NCBI GenBank assembly: GCA_016861165.1
Contig: BOKV01000016.1
Coordinates: forward strand, 1 to 64,000
Source: Alphaproteobacteria bacterium
Lineage (GTDB): Bacteria > Pseudomonadota > Alphaproteobacteria > Rhizobiales > Rhizobiaceae
Reading direction: 5' to 3'
Length of the DNA stretch: 64,000 nt
Shown here piece after piece: positions 18,034-26,662 of the stretch. A program made the position numbers and the translations under genes. Under the pieces are notes generated by a model. It was not told the DNA's origin. It ran no database searches and saw only the letters and a list, made by a program, of their open reading frames with translations. The first letter of the stretch is position 1. The number at the start of each line of letters is the position of its first letter.

Positions 18034-19374
18034 ATGGTGGCGGCTCAGGCGCGGGCACAGTGGCAGTCGCGGACCGGCTTCGTGCTCGCTGCCCTCGGCG
18101 CGGCCATCGGTCTCGGCAACATCTGGCGTTTTTCCTTCGTCGTCGGCGACAATGGCGGCGGCGCCTTCCTCATCGTCTACCTCGTCACCATCGCCCTGGT
18201 CGGCCTGCCGCTGCTGCTGGCCGAGCTCGCCGTCGGCCGGGCGACGCAGCGCGAGGCAGCGTCCGCCTTCCGGGCGCTGGGGCGGTCGCGCCTGTGGCGC
18301 CAGGCCGGCGTGCTCGGCGTCGTCGTCTCCTTTGCCATCCTCACCTACTACGCGGTGATCGCCGGCTGGGCGCTGAAACATTTCGCCGCCTTCGCCGGCG
18401 GCCTTTATCCCCTGCAGCCGGGCCGCGCCGCCGACTATTTTCAGGCCTTCGTCGCGGCACCGTTCGAGCCGGTCGTCTGGCAGGCTCTGATCATGGCGGC
18501 CAGCATCGGCATCGTCCTCGGTGGCATCGAACGTGGCATCGAACGGGCGAGCAAGGTGCTGATGCCGGTTCTGGCGGCCATCGTCATCGGCCTGGCGGTC
18601 CACAGCCTTGTTCTGCCCGGCGCGGTGCGCGGGCTCGCCTTCCTGTTTGTTCCGGACTGGTCGGTCCTCGCCCGGCCGGGCGTCTACCTCGCAGCTCTCG
18701 GCCAGGCCTTCTTCTCGCTCGGCCTGGCCATGGGCGTGCTGGTGACCTATGGCAGCTACCTTCCCGCCCATTTCCGCCTGCCGGCGATCGGCCTGGCGGT
18801 CACCGTCGGCGACACGCTGATCGCGCTCCTCGCCGCCATCATTATCTTCCCGGCGGTGTTCAGCTTCGGCATGCAGCCGGATCAGGGTCCAGGCCTGGCC
18901 TTTATCACCCTGCCCGAGATCTTCGCCGACATGGCCGGCGGGTGGCTGGTCGGCACCGCCTTCTTCGGGCTGCTGGTCATCGCGGCGGTCACCTCATCGG
19001 TGGCGCTCCTCGAGATTCCGGCGGCCTATGCGATCGAACGCTGGGGCATGGCGCGCCGGCGGGCCGCCCTGACGGTAGGCACGGCCGCCTTCCTGCTCGG
19101 CGTGCCGAGCTCGCTCGGCTTCGGGCCGCTGGCGGCGACCGGCCTGGCCGGCATGACCATCCTCGACATCGTCGACTTCGTCGCCTCCAACGTGCTTCTG
19201 CCGCTGAGCGGCCTGGCGATCGCGCTGTTCGTCGGCTGGCATTGGCCGGCACGCGATGCCGTCGCGGCGGCCGGACTGGGCGGCATGCTGGCGCGCCTGT
19301 GGCGGATGAGCCTGCGCTATCTCGCGCCGGCGGTGATCGCCGTCATCTTCCTGCGGTCGCTGTCGCTGATCTGA
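18034..19374 (+). CDS. Sodium-dependent transporter, NSS/SNF family
   Basis: About 446 residues with about 11-12 hydrophobic segments. The first segment carries the family hallmark GFVLAALGAAIGLGNIWRFSF, with the unwound glycine-rich stretch that binds Na+ and substrate in LeuT-type transporters, and NGGGAFLIVYL follows. Bacterial members usually carry amino acids or similar solutes; the substrate is unknown. GGAGGAGG precedes GTG 18031/ATG 18034, which decides the start over upstream TTG/ATG codons. Confidence 0.9.
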   Translation: MVAAQARAQWQSRTGFVLAALGAAIGLGNIWRFSFVVGDNGGGAFLIVYLVTIALVGLPLLLAELAVGRATQREAASAFRALGRSRLWRQAGVLGVVVSFAILTYYAVIAGWALKHFAAFAGGLYPLQPGRAADYFQAFVAAPFEPVVWQALIMAASIGIVLGGIERGIERASKVLMPVLAAIVIGLAVHSLVLPGAVRGLAFLFVPDWSVLARPGVYLAALGQAFFSLGLAMGVLVTYGSYLPAHFRLPAIGLAVTVGDTLIALLAAIIIFPAVFSFGMQPDQGPGLAFITLPEIFADMAGGWLVGTAFFGLLVIAAVTSSVALLEIPAAYAIERWGMARRRAALTVGTAAFLLGVPSSLGFGPLAATGLAGMTILDIVDFVASNVLLPLSGLAIALFVGWHWPARDAVAAAGLGGMLARLWRMSLRYLAPAVIAVIFLRSLSLI

Positions 19375-19405
19375 CCGGCGATGTTGCGAGGGATGCCGTG
19401 CCGTC

Positions 19406-20920
19406 TCAGAACTTCACGTTGAAGTTCCGTTCCGGCGATCTGGTCCCGTCGTAATAGGTGACGATCACCTGCATCGACTTGGTGCTCTTCGGAATCTTGC
19501 GGTAGAGCTCGGCGTTGTCGGGCACCGCGTTGGGATTGTCGGGGTCGCAGGCCGGCAGCGGCCAGTTCTCGAAGGCGCCCGAATTGTCGAGCGCGTATTC
19601 GATCCTCTCGATGCCGCAGCGATAGCTGACCAGATGGGTGAAGTAGACCAGCGTGCCGTTGTATTCGCGGAACGACACCCAGGCCGTCCACAGCTGGTCG
19701 AGGATCTGCTTCTGGCCGGACTTGAGCGAATCGTCGGGATCGAAGCGGATCGCAAAGACGCCCGCCTCCTCGCCGCGCCGGTCGCGCCACGTGACGTAGA
19801 GGTCGCCGGCCGGCTGGTCGGGCGGCAGCACGAACCAGGTGACCGGCATCGGCCGCCCGGTGCGCTGGTCGATGGTGGCCATGGTGCCGGTATCGACGAA
19901 TTCACCCTCCGTTCCAACGCGGTAGCCGAACTGGATGGCCGGCTCGGGCAGCGAGATGTTGACCTGCCAGCCGGCGTTGGAGCGGGTGAAGCTGGCGATC
20001 GGCTCGGCCTTGCCGGGCTTGGGCGCCGGGTCGAGGCGCGGCAGCGCGGCGACGGTGGTGCCCTCCTGGAAGGTTTGCGTGGCGCCGCGTTCCGTCACCT
20101 CGCCGGCGCGCGGGTTGAGCACGACCGAGCCGAGGATCTGGTCGTAATAGGAGGGTAGCTGGACATGGCCGACCTGGGCGGCGAGATCGCGCACCTCGAC
20201 CTGGGTGGTCTTGGCGATGTCGACGATGGAGGCGTTCGGCCGCTCTAGCCCCTTCAGCAACGAGCGGGTGAACACCGAATTGGGGTTGTCGTCGCCAGGG
20301 CCGAGGCCGTCGAGCGCGGCCTGGTACTGGCCGGCCGAATAGAGCACAAAAATGCCCTCCCCGAGCGGCTGGTTGGCGAGCCCGCTGCTACCGCCGATCG
20401 AGCGCTTGCCCGGCTGCTCGAAAGGATTGTCGCGGCACGCATCGAGGATCAGCACCGCCGTCTTGGCGCCGGCGCGCAGGAAGCGGTCCGCCAGATCGTT
20501 GGTCAGGAACGCCTCGTCGCGGAACATCGATTCATCGCCTGGTTCGGCCTGGGGGATGTCGACCGGCAGCAGGAAGTCCTGGCCGGAGACCGAATAGCCG
20601 TGGCCAGCATAGTAGAACAGCGCCAGGTCGCCCTGGCCGATCTGCTTCTCGAATTCGAGCACGGCACGGCTGGTGGCGCGCCGGCCGATGTCCTTGGCGA
20701 GCGTCACGGCAAAGCCGATCTCGGTCAGCCGCCGCGCGACAGCTTCGGCATCGTTGACGGCTTTTTCCAGCCTGGGGATATGCTCGTAGTCGTTGTTGCC
20801 GATCACCAGCGCAAGGCGCCGCTGCTCCTCGGCTGCGGCGCCCGGCGCCAGCGCCGTCGCCAACAGGAAGGCCGCCAACAGGCAAAGCCGCACTGCGGCG
20901 CGAAACGGTGCTGCCGGCAC
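19406..20920 (-). CDS. Exported caspase-like (peptidase C14) protein
   Basis: About 504 residues. GTG 20920 is the likely start because GGAGG lies eight bases upstream; it gives a clean Sec signal (VRLCLLAAFLLATALAPGAAA). The caspase-fold domain (about residues 35-280) holds the catalytic His107 in YYAGHGYS and Cys162 in ILDACRDNPF, preceded by RLALVIGNNDY. The C-terminal half (about 290-504) contains repeats of polar beta-rich sequence with no assigned family. Export predicts action in the periplasm, which is unusual for caspase homologues outside bacteria but known for several proteobacterial ones. Substrate unknown; it stands alone and converges with the NSS transporter. Confidence 0.85.
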   Translation of the reverse strand: MPAAPFRAAVRLCLLAAFLLATALAPGAAAEEQRRLALVIGNNDYEHIPRLEKAVNDAEAVARRLTEIGFAVTLAKDIGRRATSRAVLEFEKQIGQGDLALFYYAGHGYSVSGQDFLLPVDIPQAEPGDESMFRDEAFLTNDLADRFLRAGAKTAVLILDACRDNPFEQPGKRSIGGSSGLANQPLGEGIFVLYSAGQYQAALDGLGPGDDNPNSVFTRSLLKGLERPNASIVDIAKTTQVEVRDLAAQVGHVQLPSYYDQILGSVVLNPRAGEVTERGATQTFQEGTTVAALPRLDPAPKPGKAEPIASFTRSNAGWQVNISLPEPAIQFGYRVGTEGEFVDTGTMATIDQRTGRPMPVTWFVLPPDQPAGDLYVTWRDRRGEEAGVFAIRFDPDDSLKSGQKQILDQLWTAWVSFREYNGTLVYFTHLVSYRCGIERIEYALDNSGAFENWPLPACDPDNPNAVPDNAELYRKIPKSTKSMQVIVTYYDGTRSPERNFNVKF

Positions 20921-21084
20921 TTCGATATCCTCCAACCACGTCGGGCCCGCGCCCGCCAAACCCGCCCCTGCTGCAGCGACAGTCTATGGAGAAGCCGCGC
21001 CAAGGCAAGCGGTAGGACAAGCGGCCGCGCATTGAATTCGCGCGCCGGCCGGTCTACCTGTCCCTTCGACAGGGAGAAACAGCG

Positions 21085-21351
21085 ATGAACCAGGGACCCA
21101 ACCGCGTCTTCGACGAGTTCGCCAAGCTGATGACCGATGCGGCCGGCGCCGCCCAGGGGCTCAGGCGCGAGGTCGAGACCGCTTTCCGGGCGCAGGCCGA
21201 GCGGTTCCTGGCCGACATGGACCTCGTCAAGCGCGACGAGTTCGATGCCATCAAGGAGATGGCGGCCAATGCCCGCGCCGAGAACGAGGCGCTCAAGGCG
21301 CGCATTGAGGCGCTTGAGGCGCGCATCGCGGCGCTGTCGCCAAAAAAATAG
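21085..21351 (+). CDS. ubiK: Ubiquinone biosynthesis accessory factor UbiK
   Basis: An 88-residue BMFP-family protein, formed by an N-terminal amphipathic helix (RVFDEFAKLMTDAAGAAQGL) and a C-terminal coiled coil (ENEALKARIEALEARIAAL). E. coli UbiK binds UbiJ and supports late steps of aerobic ubiquinone synthesis. GGGAGAAACAGCG precedes ATG 21085. Confidence 0.88.
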   Translation: MNQGPNRVFDEFAKLMTDAAGAAQGLRREVETAFRAQAERFLADMDLVKRDEFDAIKEMAANARAENEALKARIEALEARIAALSPKK

Positions 21352-21705
21352 GCCTGCGGACGGAAATATTTTTCCACAGCCCGAACTGTCGAAAAGCCGA
21401 GTCGGCTGAATCGCTTAGCGGCCGGCGCGGGCCCGGCCCGCTCCGCCTTCTCCACAGATTAGCCGGATCGCCATCGCCGGCGGGGGTGGCACTTTGGTCT
21501 CGCGCGAATACACTGAAATTGCAGGATGATTCGCGGCGGACCTGACCTCCGGCTGGCGGCTGAAGCCGCCGGCCGGGCTCCTCCCAAAGCGGCCGCGAAC
21601 CGGCATGAGGCCGGCGCGGCCGCCGTCCTGCAGATGGGGCCACGGGAACGAGCCACTCTCCCGTGGACGGGCAGATGCCGTGCGGCGGCGGAAGCGAGGG
21701 GTAGC
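21352..21705. other. Intergenic region with several strong inverted repeats
   Basis: There is no convincing gene in these 354 bases. Between about 21545 and 21680 three hairpins are possible: one around GGCGGCTGAAGCCGCC, one pairing GCGGCCGCG with CGCGGCCGC around a CCGGC/GCCGG inner stem, and one pairing CCACGGGA with TCCCGTGG. They lie just before the ybjN-like gene and could form a structured mRNA leader. Confidence 0.4.
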
Positions 21706-22206
21706 ATGAGCCTTCTTGAGATCGAAGTGGATCGCGACATCAACCCGGTCGACATGATCGAGCAGGTGGCCTCGGTCAATGACTGGGAGTTCGAGCGGGC
21801 CGGCGACCACGAGATCAACATCACCGTGGCCGGCATGTGGGCCGACTATTCCATCTCGTTCTCGTGGATGGAGGATTTCGAGGCGCTGCATCTGGCCTGC
21901 GCCTTCGATCTGAAGGTGAGCGAGCAGCGCGCCGGCGAGGTCATGCGGCTCCTGTCGCTGGTCAACGAGCAGCTTCTGATCGGCCATTTCGACCTGTGGA
22001 CGCGCGAGGGTGTGATCATGTACCGGCAGGCGCTGCTGCTCAATGGCGGCGCCGAGCCGACCGGCTCGCAGCTCGAATGCCTGTTCGCCAGCGCCATCGA
22101 GGCCTGCGAGCGCTATTTCCAGGCCTTCCAGTTCGTCGTCTGGGCCGGCCGGCCGGCGCAGGAGGCGCTCGACAGCGCCCTGTTCGAGACCGAAGGCAAC
22201 GCCTGA
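21706..22206 (+). CDS. YbjN domain-containing protein
   Basis: A 166-residue protein with the YbjN fold, resembling type III secretion chaperones: VASVNDWEFERAGDHEINITVAG and WADYSISFSWMEDFEALHLACAFDLKV. YbjN proteins in enterobacteria affect stress and motility genes; the alphaproteobacterial role is not known. It precedes proC, an order common in Hyphomicrobiales. GAGGGG precedes ATG 21706. Confidence 0.88.
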   Translation: MSLLEIEVDRDINPVDMIEQVASVNDWEFERAGDHEINITVAGMWADYSISFSWMEDFEALHLACAFDLKVSEQRAGEVMRLLSLVNEQLLIGHFDLWTREGVIMYRQALLLNGGAEPTGSQLECLFASAIEACERYFQAFQFVVWAGRPAQEALDSALFETEGNA

Positions 22207-22354
22207 ATTTGCTTTCCGCAGGGCTGTCCGGCACTGCGTCCGTTCCCGCGCCGGCGGATTGGCCGCGAATCCTTGCCCTGCCCGGCAGCGTTCCGCCGAC
22301 CGAGGCCGCCTGGTCGCGCTTGAGCCTTGCCGCGTTTGGTGGCAAGCAGGCGCC

Positions 22355-23197
22355 ATGAACGTTCCCTTCGACTTCACGCTGGCGCTGGTCGGCGCCGGCA
22401 ACATGGGCGGCTCCATGCTGGCCGGCTGGCTTGGCGAGGGCCTCGACCCGGCGCTCGTTACTGTCATCGACCCGTCGCCACCACCCCCGGCGGCCGGGCT
22501 GATCGCCGAGACCGGCATCCACATCGAGGAAGCGCCACCCGACGGCCTGGCGCCCGACGTGCTGGTGCTGGCGGTCAAGCCGCAGATCATGGATGCCGTC
22601 ATGCACGGCGCCGCCCGGCTGATGGGCCCCGCCACGGTCGCCGTGTCGGTCGCCGCCGGCAAGACGCTCGCCCAGCTCGAGGCCGGGCTGACGGCGGGGC
22701 CGGATGCCCGCCCGTCCGTGGTGCGCGCCATGCCCAACACGCCGGCACTGATCCGCCGCGGCATCACGGTGGCCTGCGCCAACCGCTTCGTCGCCGCCGC
22801 CCAGCGCGGCCGCGTCGACCGGCTGCTGCGCGCCGTCGGCACGGTGGAATGGGTCGAGGACGAAACCCTGATCGACGCGGTGACGGCGGTGTCGGGCAGC
22901 GGCCCCGCCTATGTCTTCCACCTCGCCGAATGCCTGGCGCAGGCAGGCGAGGCCGCGGGGCTGCCGTCCGACCTGGCCATGAAGCTCGCGCGCGAGACCG
23001 TTTCGGGCGCCGGCGAATTGCTGGCGCGTTCGCCCGACACGCCGGCGCGGCTCCGCCAGAACGTCACCTCGCCCAACGGCACCACGGCGGCGGCGCTCGC
23101 CGTGCTGATGGGCCAAGGCGGCCAGGGAGGCATGGCCGATCTGATGCAACGCGCGGTCGCCGCCGCCAGGCGGCGCTCGCAGGAACTGTCGGGCTGA
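22355..23197 (+). CDS. proC: Pyrroline-5-carboxylate reductase
   Basis: Reduces 1-pyrroline-5-carboxylate to proline with NAD(P)H, the last step of proline synthesis. The 280 residues start with the Rossmann motif [17 protein letters not shown], contain [11 protein letters not shown] and [12 protein letters not shown], and end with the family signature [15 protein letters not shown] and the dimer-interface segment [15 protein letters not shown] 22355 is 148 bases after ybjN. Confidence 0.95.
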   Translation: MNVPFDFTLALVGAGNMGGSMLAGWLGEGLDPALVTVIDPSPPPPAAGLIAETGIHIEEAPPDGLAPDVLVLAVKPQIMDAVMHGAARLMGPATVAVSVAAGKTLAQLEAGLTAGPDARPSVVRAMPNTPALIRRGITVACANRFVAAAQRGRVDRLLRAVGTVEWVEDETLIDAVTAVSGSGPAYVFHLAECLAQAGEAAGLPSDLAMKLARETVSGAGELLARSPDTPARLRQNVTSPNGTTAAALAVLMGQGGQGGMADLMQRAVAAARRRSQELSG

Positions 23198-23201
23198 CGC
23201 C

Positions 23202-23555
23202 ATGGCGGATGAAAAGGCCGACACCATCGGCATTGACGATTTCCTCAAGGTCGACATCCGGGTCGGCACGGTCATCGCGGCCGAGCCGTTTCCCGAGGCG
23301 CGCAAGCCCGCCTACAAATTGCGCATCGATTTCGGGCCGAAGATCGGCGTCAGGAAGAGTTCGGCCCAGATCACGGCCAATTACAGTCCGGAGCAACTGG
23401 TCGGACGCCAGGTGATGGCGGTCGTCAACTTCCCGCCGCGCCAGATCGGACCGATGATGTCGGAGGTGCTCACCCTCGGCTTCGCCGACGAGAATGGCGA
23501 GGTGGTGCTGGCCGGCGTCGACCTGCCGGTGCCCGACGGCGGGCGCCTGCACTGA
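23202..23555 (+). CDS. csaA: tRNA-binding / chaperone-like protein CsaA
   Basis: A 117-residue OB-fold protein of the CsaA family, like the tRNA-binding domain of methionyl-tRNA synthetase. Visible are [40 protein letters not shown] and [21 protein letters not shown]. In Bacillus CsaA has protein-export chaperone activity; here the role is uncertain. It starts four bases after proC and is probably co-transcribed. Confidence 0.93.
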   Translation: MADEKADTIGIDDFLKVDIRVGTVIAAEPFPEARKPAYKLRIDFGPKIGVRKSSAQITANYSPEQLVGRQVMAVVNFPPRQIGPMMSEVLTLGFADENGEVVLAGVDLPVPDGGRLH

Positions 23556-23653
23556 AGCGTTCATCCCGCCTGGCGCCGCGCGGCGCCATCATTCCGACAC
23601 GTTCGCGGACACTGATCGGCACCCTGACGAAAGCCGGCAGCGGAGGCGGAAGC

Positions 23654-23980
23654 ATGGCGGGCAAGCTCGTTTTGGCGGCGGTGGCGGGGCTGCTCCTAGC
23701 CGGCCCGGCGGCCGCCCAGCAGCCGGGCACGATCATCACTGGCGAATCCTCGGTCAGCGTCGAGGGCAATTCAGCCGCGACGACCGGCGACGCCACTGAC
23801 ACCGGCACGGTGGTCACCGAGGGCTCGTCCAACGTGTTCATCGGCGGCAAGCCGGCGGCCGTGGTCGGCAACGCCACCGACTGCAACGGCGCCATCGTCA
23901 CCGGCTCGTCGAGCGTGTTCGTCAACGGCAAGCCGCTGGCGACCACCGGCAGCAGCGTGGTGGCCTGTCCCGGGCGGTAG
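23654..23980 (+). CDS. PAAR-motif protein with Sec signal peptide
   Basis: A 108-residue protein. Residues 1-22 form a signal peptide (LVLAAVAGLLLAGPAAAQQ). The rest is made of PAAR-like repeats: GSSNVFIGGKPAAVVGNATDC and GSSSVFVNGKPLATTGSSVV, the sequence that folds into the sharp tip on type VI secretion VgrG spikes. Tip proteins are normally cytoplasmic and lack signal peptides, and no T6SS gene is nearby, so this may be a periplasmic relative with another role. Two cysteines in the mature protein could pair. Confidence 0.8.
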   Translation: MAGKLVLAAVAGLLLAGPAAAQQPGTIITGESSVSVEGNSAATTGDATDTGTVVTEGSSNVFIGGKPAAVVGNATDCNGAIVTGSSSVFVNGKPLATTGSSVVACPGR

Positions 23981-24664
23981 TCCGGCGAGGGTGCGCTGGC
24001 GCGGCCGCGCCCGCCCCGCGCGTGCTGTGCCGCTGCGATAGGCTCAGGCGCAATTGGGGTGACGCCGGATGCGAGATACGCGTCCCCCCAGGGGTGGGGA
24101 GAGGCGGCGAGCGTGACGGGCAAGCAGTCGCACGTGGCAACGCCGCTGCCCCACCCCGCCCGGTTCGCCCTTCGACAAGCTCAGGGCTCGCCTTCACCGA
24201 CCTCCCCACAAGGGGAAGGTGAGGAGGACGCCGCAAGGCTCTCCCATGCTGCCCCTGCTCGCGATTCGGGACAGGCCCGACGATGGCGGACAATGGGAAC
24301 CCGCCGCATGAACGATCAGCCGCGCCCCACACTCCGTCGTCATCCTCGGCCTTGTGCCGAGGAACCAATCCCGGCTCGGCAGGCCACCGCAATGCCGCGT
24401 CCCGGGGCCGGCGTGGCGGATCGTCGGGACAGACCCGACGATGTCGGAGACAAGGGGTACGGCCGCGTGAACGATCAAACGTCCGCATGATCCGCCGTCA
24501 TCCTCGGCCGGCGCGACGAAGACAGAGGACACCGTTGCCTTGCAGCACAGCGCCCCATACGCCCCGCCCGACGCGCATGTGCCGGCGTCCTCGCCCGCAT
24601 CCGTCCTTTACCCCTCCCCTGCCGCATGCCATGAAGCAGCCAACCTGATCCGCCGTGCCAGCCC
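23981..24664. repeat. 684-base intergenic region rich in dispersed repeats
   Basis: No gene is convincing here; the open frames are repeat-derived. Two diverged copies of a roughly 85-base element are visible, about 24266-24351 and 24423-24509. Both hold a CGGGACAG.CCCGACGATG segment, then CATGAACGATCA or GTGAACGATCA, and end GTCATCCTCGGCC. The first continues into a perfect hairpin, CCTCGGC (24344-24350) and GCCGAGG (24356-24362). An additional CCTTCGACAAGCTCAGG stretch near 24169 is a widespread alphaproteobacterial intergenic motif. These look like degenerate mobile intergenic elements. Confidence 0.65.
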
Positions 24665-25486
24665 ATGCCCCTCTTCGCCATCCCCTTCCCTGCCGTCGAC
24701 CCGGTTCTCATCGAACTCGGCCCGTTCGCTGTCCACTGGTACGGCGTCGCCTATGTCGCCGGCATCCTGTTCGGCTGGTGGTACGCGCGCCGCCTCGTCG
24801 CCGATGCCCGGCTGTGGGGGACAAGGGGCGCGCCGATGACGCCGGCCGACCTCGACGACTTCCTCGTCTGGGCGGTGATCGGCATCGTCGCCGGCGGCAG
24901 GCTTGGTTACGTGCTGTTCTACGACCTGCCGGTCTATCTGGACAACCCGGCCCGCATCCTCATGGTGTGGACCGGCGGCATGAGCTTCCATGGCGGCCTC
25001 GCCGGCACCATCGTCGCGATGATCCTGTTCGCCCGCCGGCGCGGCTTCTCCGTCTTCTCGCTGTTCGACGTGATCGCCGCCAGCGTCGGCGTCGGCCTGT
25101 TCCTGGGACGGCTCACCAACTTTATCAACCAGGAATTGTGGGGCAAGCCGACCGACCTGCCATGGGGCGTGATCTTTCCCGCCGCCGGGCCCGAGCCGCG
25201 CCATCCAAGCCAGCTCTACGAGGCGGTGCTCGAGGGGCTGGTCCTGTTCCTGGTTCTGCGCCTCCTTACCCATCGCCTGGTGAAGCTGCAGCTACCGGGC
25301 TTCGTCGCCGGCGCCTTCATCGCCTGGTACGCCTCCTGCCGCATCCTCATCGAGTTCGTCCGCCTGCCCGACCCGCAGCTCGGCTATCTCGCCTTCGGCT
25401 GGCTGACCATGGGCATGCTGCTGTCGCTGCCGATGCTGGCCGCCGGCATCTGGGCGATGGCGACGGCGCGATCGCGCGGCCGATGA
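24665..25486 (+). CDS. lgt: Prolipoprotein diacylglyceryl transferase
   Basis: Inner-membrane enzyme that adds diacylglycerol to the lipobox cysteine of prolipoproteins. The 273 residues contain about seven membrane segments, the HWYGVAYVAG start, the Lgt signature GRLTNFINQELWGKPTDLPWG, and the upstream catalytic region GGMSFHGGLAG. PRHPSQLYEAVLEG is also conserved. It overlaps midA by four bases (ATGA). Confidence 0.96.
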   Translation: MPLFAIPFPAVDPVLIELGPFAVHWYGVAYVAGILFGWWYARRLVADARLWGTRGAPMTPADLDDFLVWAVIGIVAGGRLGYVLFYDLPVYLDNPARILMVWTGGMSFHGGLAGTIVAMILFARRRGFSVFSLFDVIAASVGVGLFLGRLTNFINQELWGKPTDLPWGVIFPAAGPEPRHPSQLYEAVLEGLVLFLVLRLLTHRLVKLQLPGFVAGAFIAWYASCRILIEFVRLPDPQLGYLAFGWLTMGMLLSLPMLAAGIWAMATARSRGR

Positions 25487-26595
25487 CGCCGCTGGCGAAC
25501 CGCATCGCGGCGCTGATCGAGGCGACCGGACCGATCAGCTTGGCCCAATACATGGCGATCTGCCTCGCCGACCCGCGCCACGGCTATTATGCCACGCGCC
25601 CGGCGATCGGCGCGAACGGCGATTTCGTCACCGCGCCGCAGGTGAGCCAGATGTTCGGCGAGATCATCGCGGTTTGGTGCGTCGCCGCCTGGCGCACTCT
25701 GGCAAGCCCGTCGCGGCTGGTGCTGGCCGAGGCCGGCCCCGGCACCGGAGCGCTGATGGCCGACCTTGCCCGCGCCGCCCGCTCCTTTCCCGATTTTGCC
25801 GCCGCGCTCGAATTGGTGCTGATCGAGTCGAGCGCGGCGATGGCCGCCCACCAGCGCGCCGCGCTCGCCGGAAGCGGTCTGCCAGTGTCGTGGGTGGCGG
25901 CGCTCGACGATCTGCCCGGCGGCCCGCTCGTGCTCATCGCCAACGAATTCCTCGACGCCCTACCGGTGCGCCAGTTCGTCAAGGCCGGCGCCGCTTGGCG
26001 CGAACGCAGCATCGGCCTCGACGACAAAAGCCGGCTCGCCTGGCGGCTCGGCGCCGCCCTCATCGACCCGGCGCTCCTGCCGGCCGGTGCGGCGGCGGAG
26101 CCCGACGGCGCCGTGTTCGAAGCGGCGCCGGCACGCGCGGCGTGGGTGCAGGCGCTGGCCGAGCGGCTCAAGGCCGAGGGCGGCGCCGCGCTGCTCATCG
26201 ATTACGGCCACGCGGCGAGCGGCTTCGGCGACACCTTCCAGGCGGTGCGCGACCACCGGCCCGCCGACCCGCTGGCCGAGCCGGGCCTGGCCGATCTTAC
26301 CGCCCACGTCGATTTCGAGCCGCTGCGCGCGGTGGCCGCGGCGGCCGGTGTACAGGCCTCGCCGGTCGCGACGCAGGGCGAGTTCCTCGCCGCCATGGGC
26401 CTGGCGGAGCGCGCGCGGCGATTGGCCGCCAGTGCGGACGAGGCGGTGGGCCAACGCATGCTCGGCGAAGCCCGCCGCCTGCTGCATCCGGATGAGATGG
26501 GCAGTCTTTTCAAGGTGTTGGCGCTGTACCAAGGCGGCGCCGGCCTGTCCGCGCCCGACCTGCCGCCATTCTTGGCCGCGCCGCCGCGCCGTTGA
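25483..26595 (+). CDS. Class I SAM-dependent methyltransferase MidA/NDUFAF7 family
   Basis: A 370-residue homologue of MidA/NDUFAF7, the arginine methyltransferase needed for complex I assembly in mitochondria. Features: MAICLADPRHGYYATRPAIG at the N-terminus, FVTAPQVSQMFGE, motif I LAEAGPGTGALMADL, and IANEFLDALPVRQF and LIDYGHAA further on. It is translationally coupled to lgt. In bacteria the substrate is inferred to be a complex I subunit. Confidence 0.93.
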   Translation: MTPLANRIAALIEATGPISLAQYMAICLADPRHGYYATRPAIGANGDFVTAPQVSQMFGEIIAVWCVAAWRTLASPSRLVLAEAGPGTGALMADLARAARSFPDFAAALELVLIESSAAMAAHQRAALAGSGLPVSWVAALDDLPGGPLVLIANEFLDALPVRQFVKAGAAWRERSIGLDDKSRLAWRLGAALIDPALLPAGAAAEPDGAVFEAAPARAAWVQALAERLKAEGGAALLIDYGHAASGFGDTFQAVRDHRPADPLAEPGLADLTAHVDFEPLRAVAAAAGVQASPVATQGEFLAAMGLAERARRLAASADEAVGQRMLGEARRLLHPDEMGSLFKVLALYQGGAGLSAPDLPPFLAAPPRR

Positions 26596-26662
26596 CAAGG
26601 GGGCCTGCCCCTATCACAGTCCGCGCCATGAGATGCGGTTTTCGACGAAAGCGGACCGGCTG

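Noticed and set aside
23981..24664. Open frames of 60 to over 140 codons upstream of lgt
   Set aside because: They span the repeated intergenic elements and have low-complexity translations with no ribosome site or family similarity.
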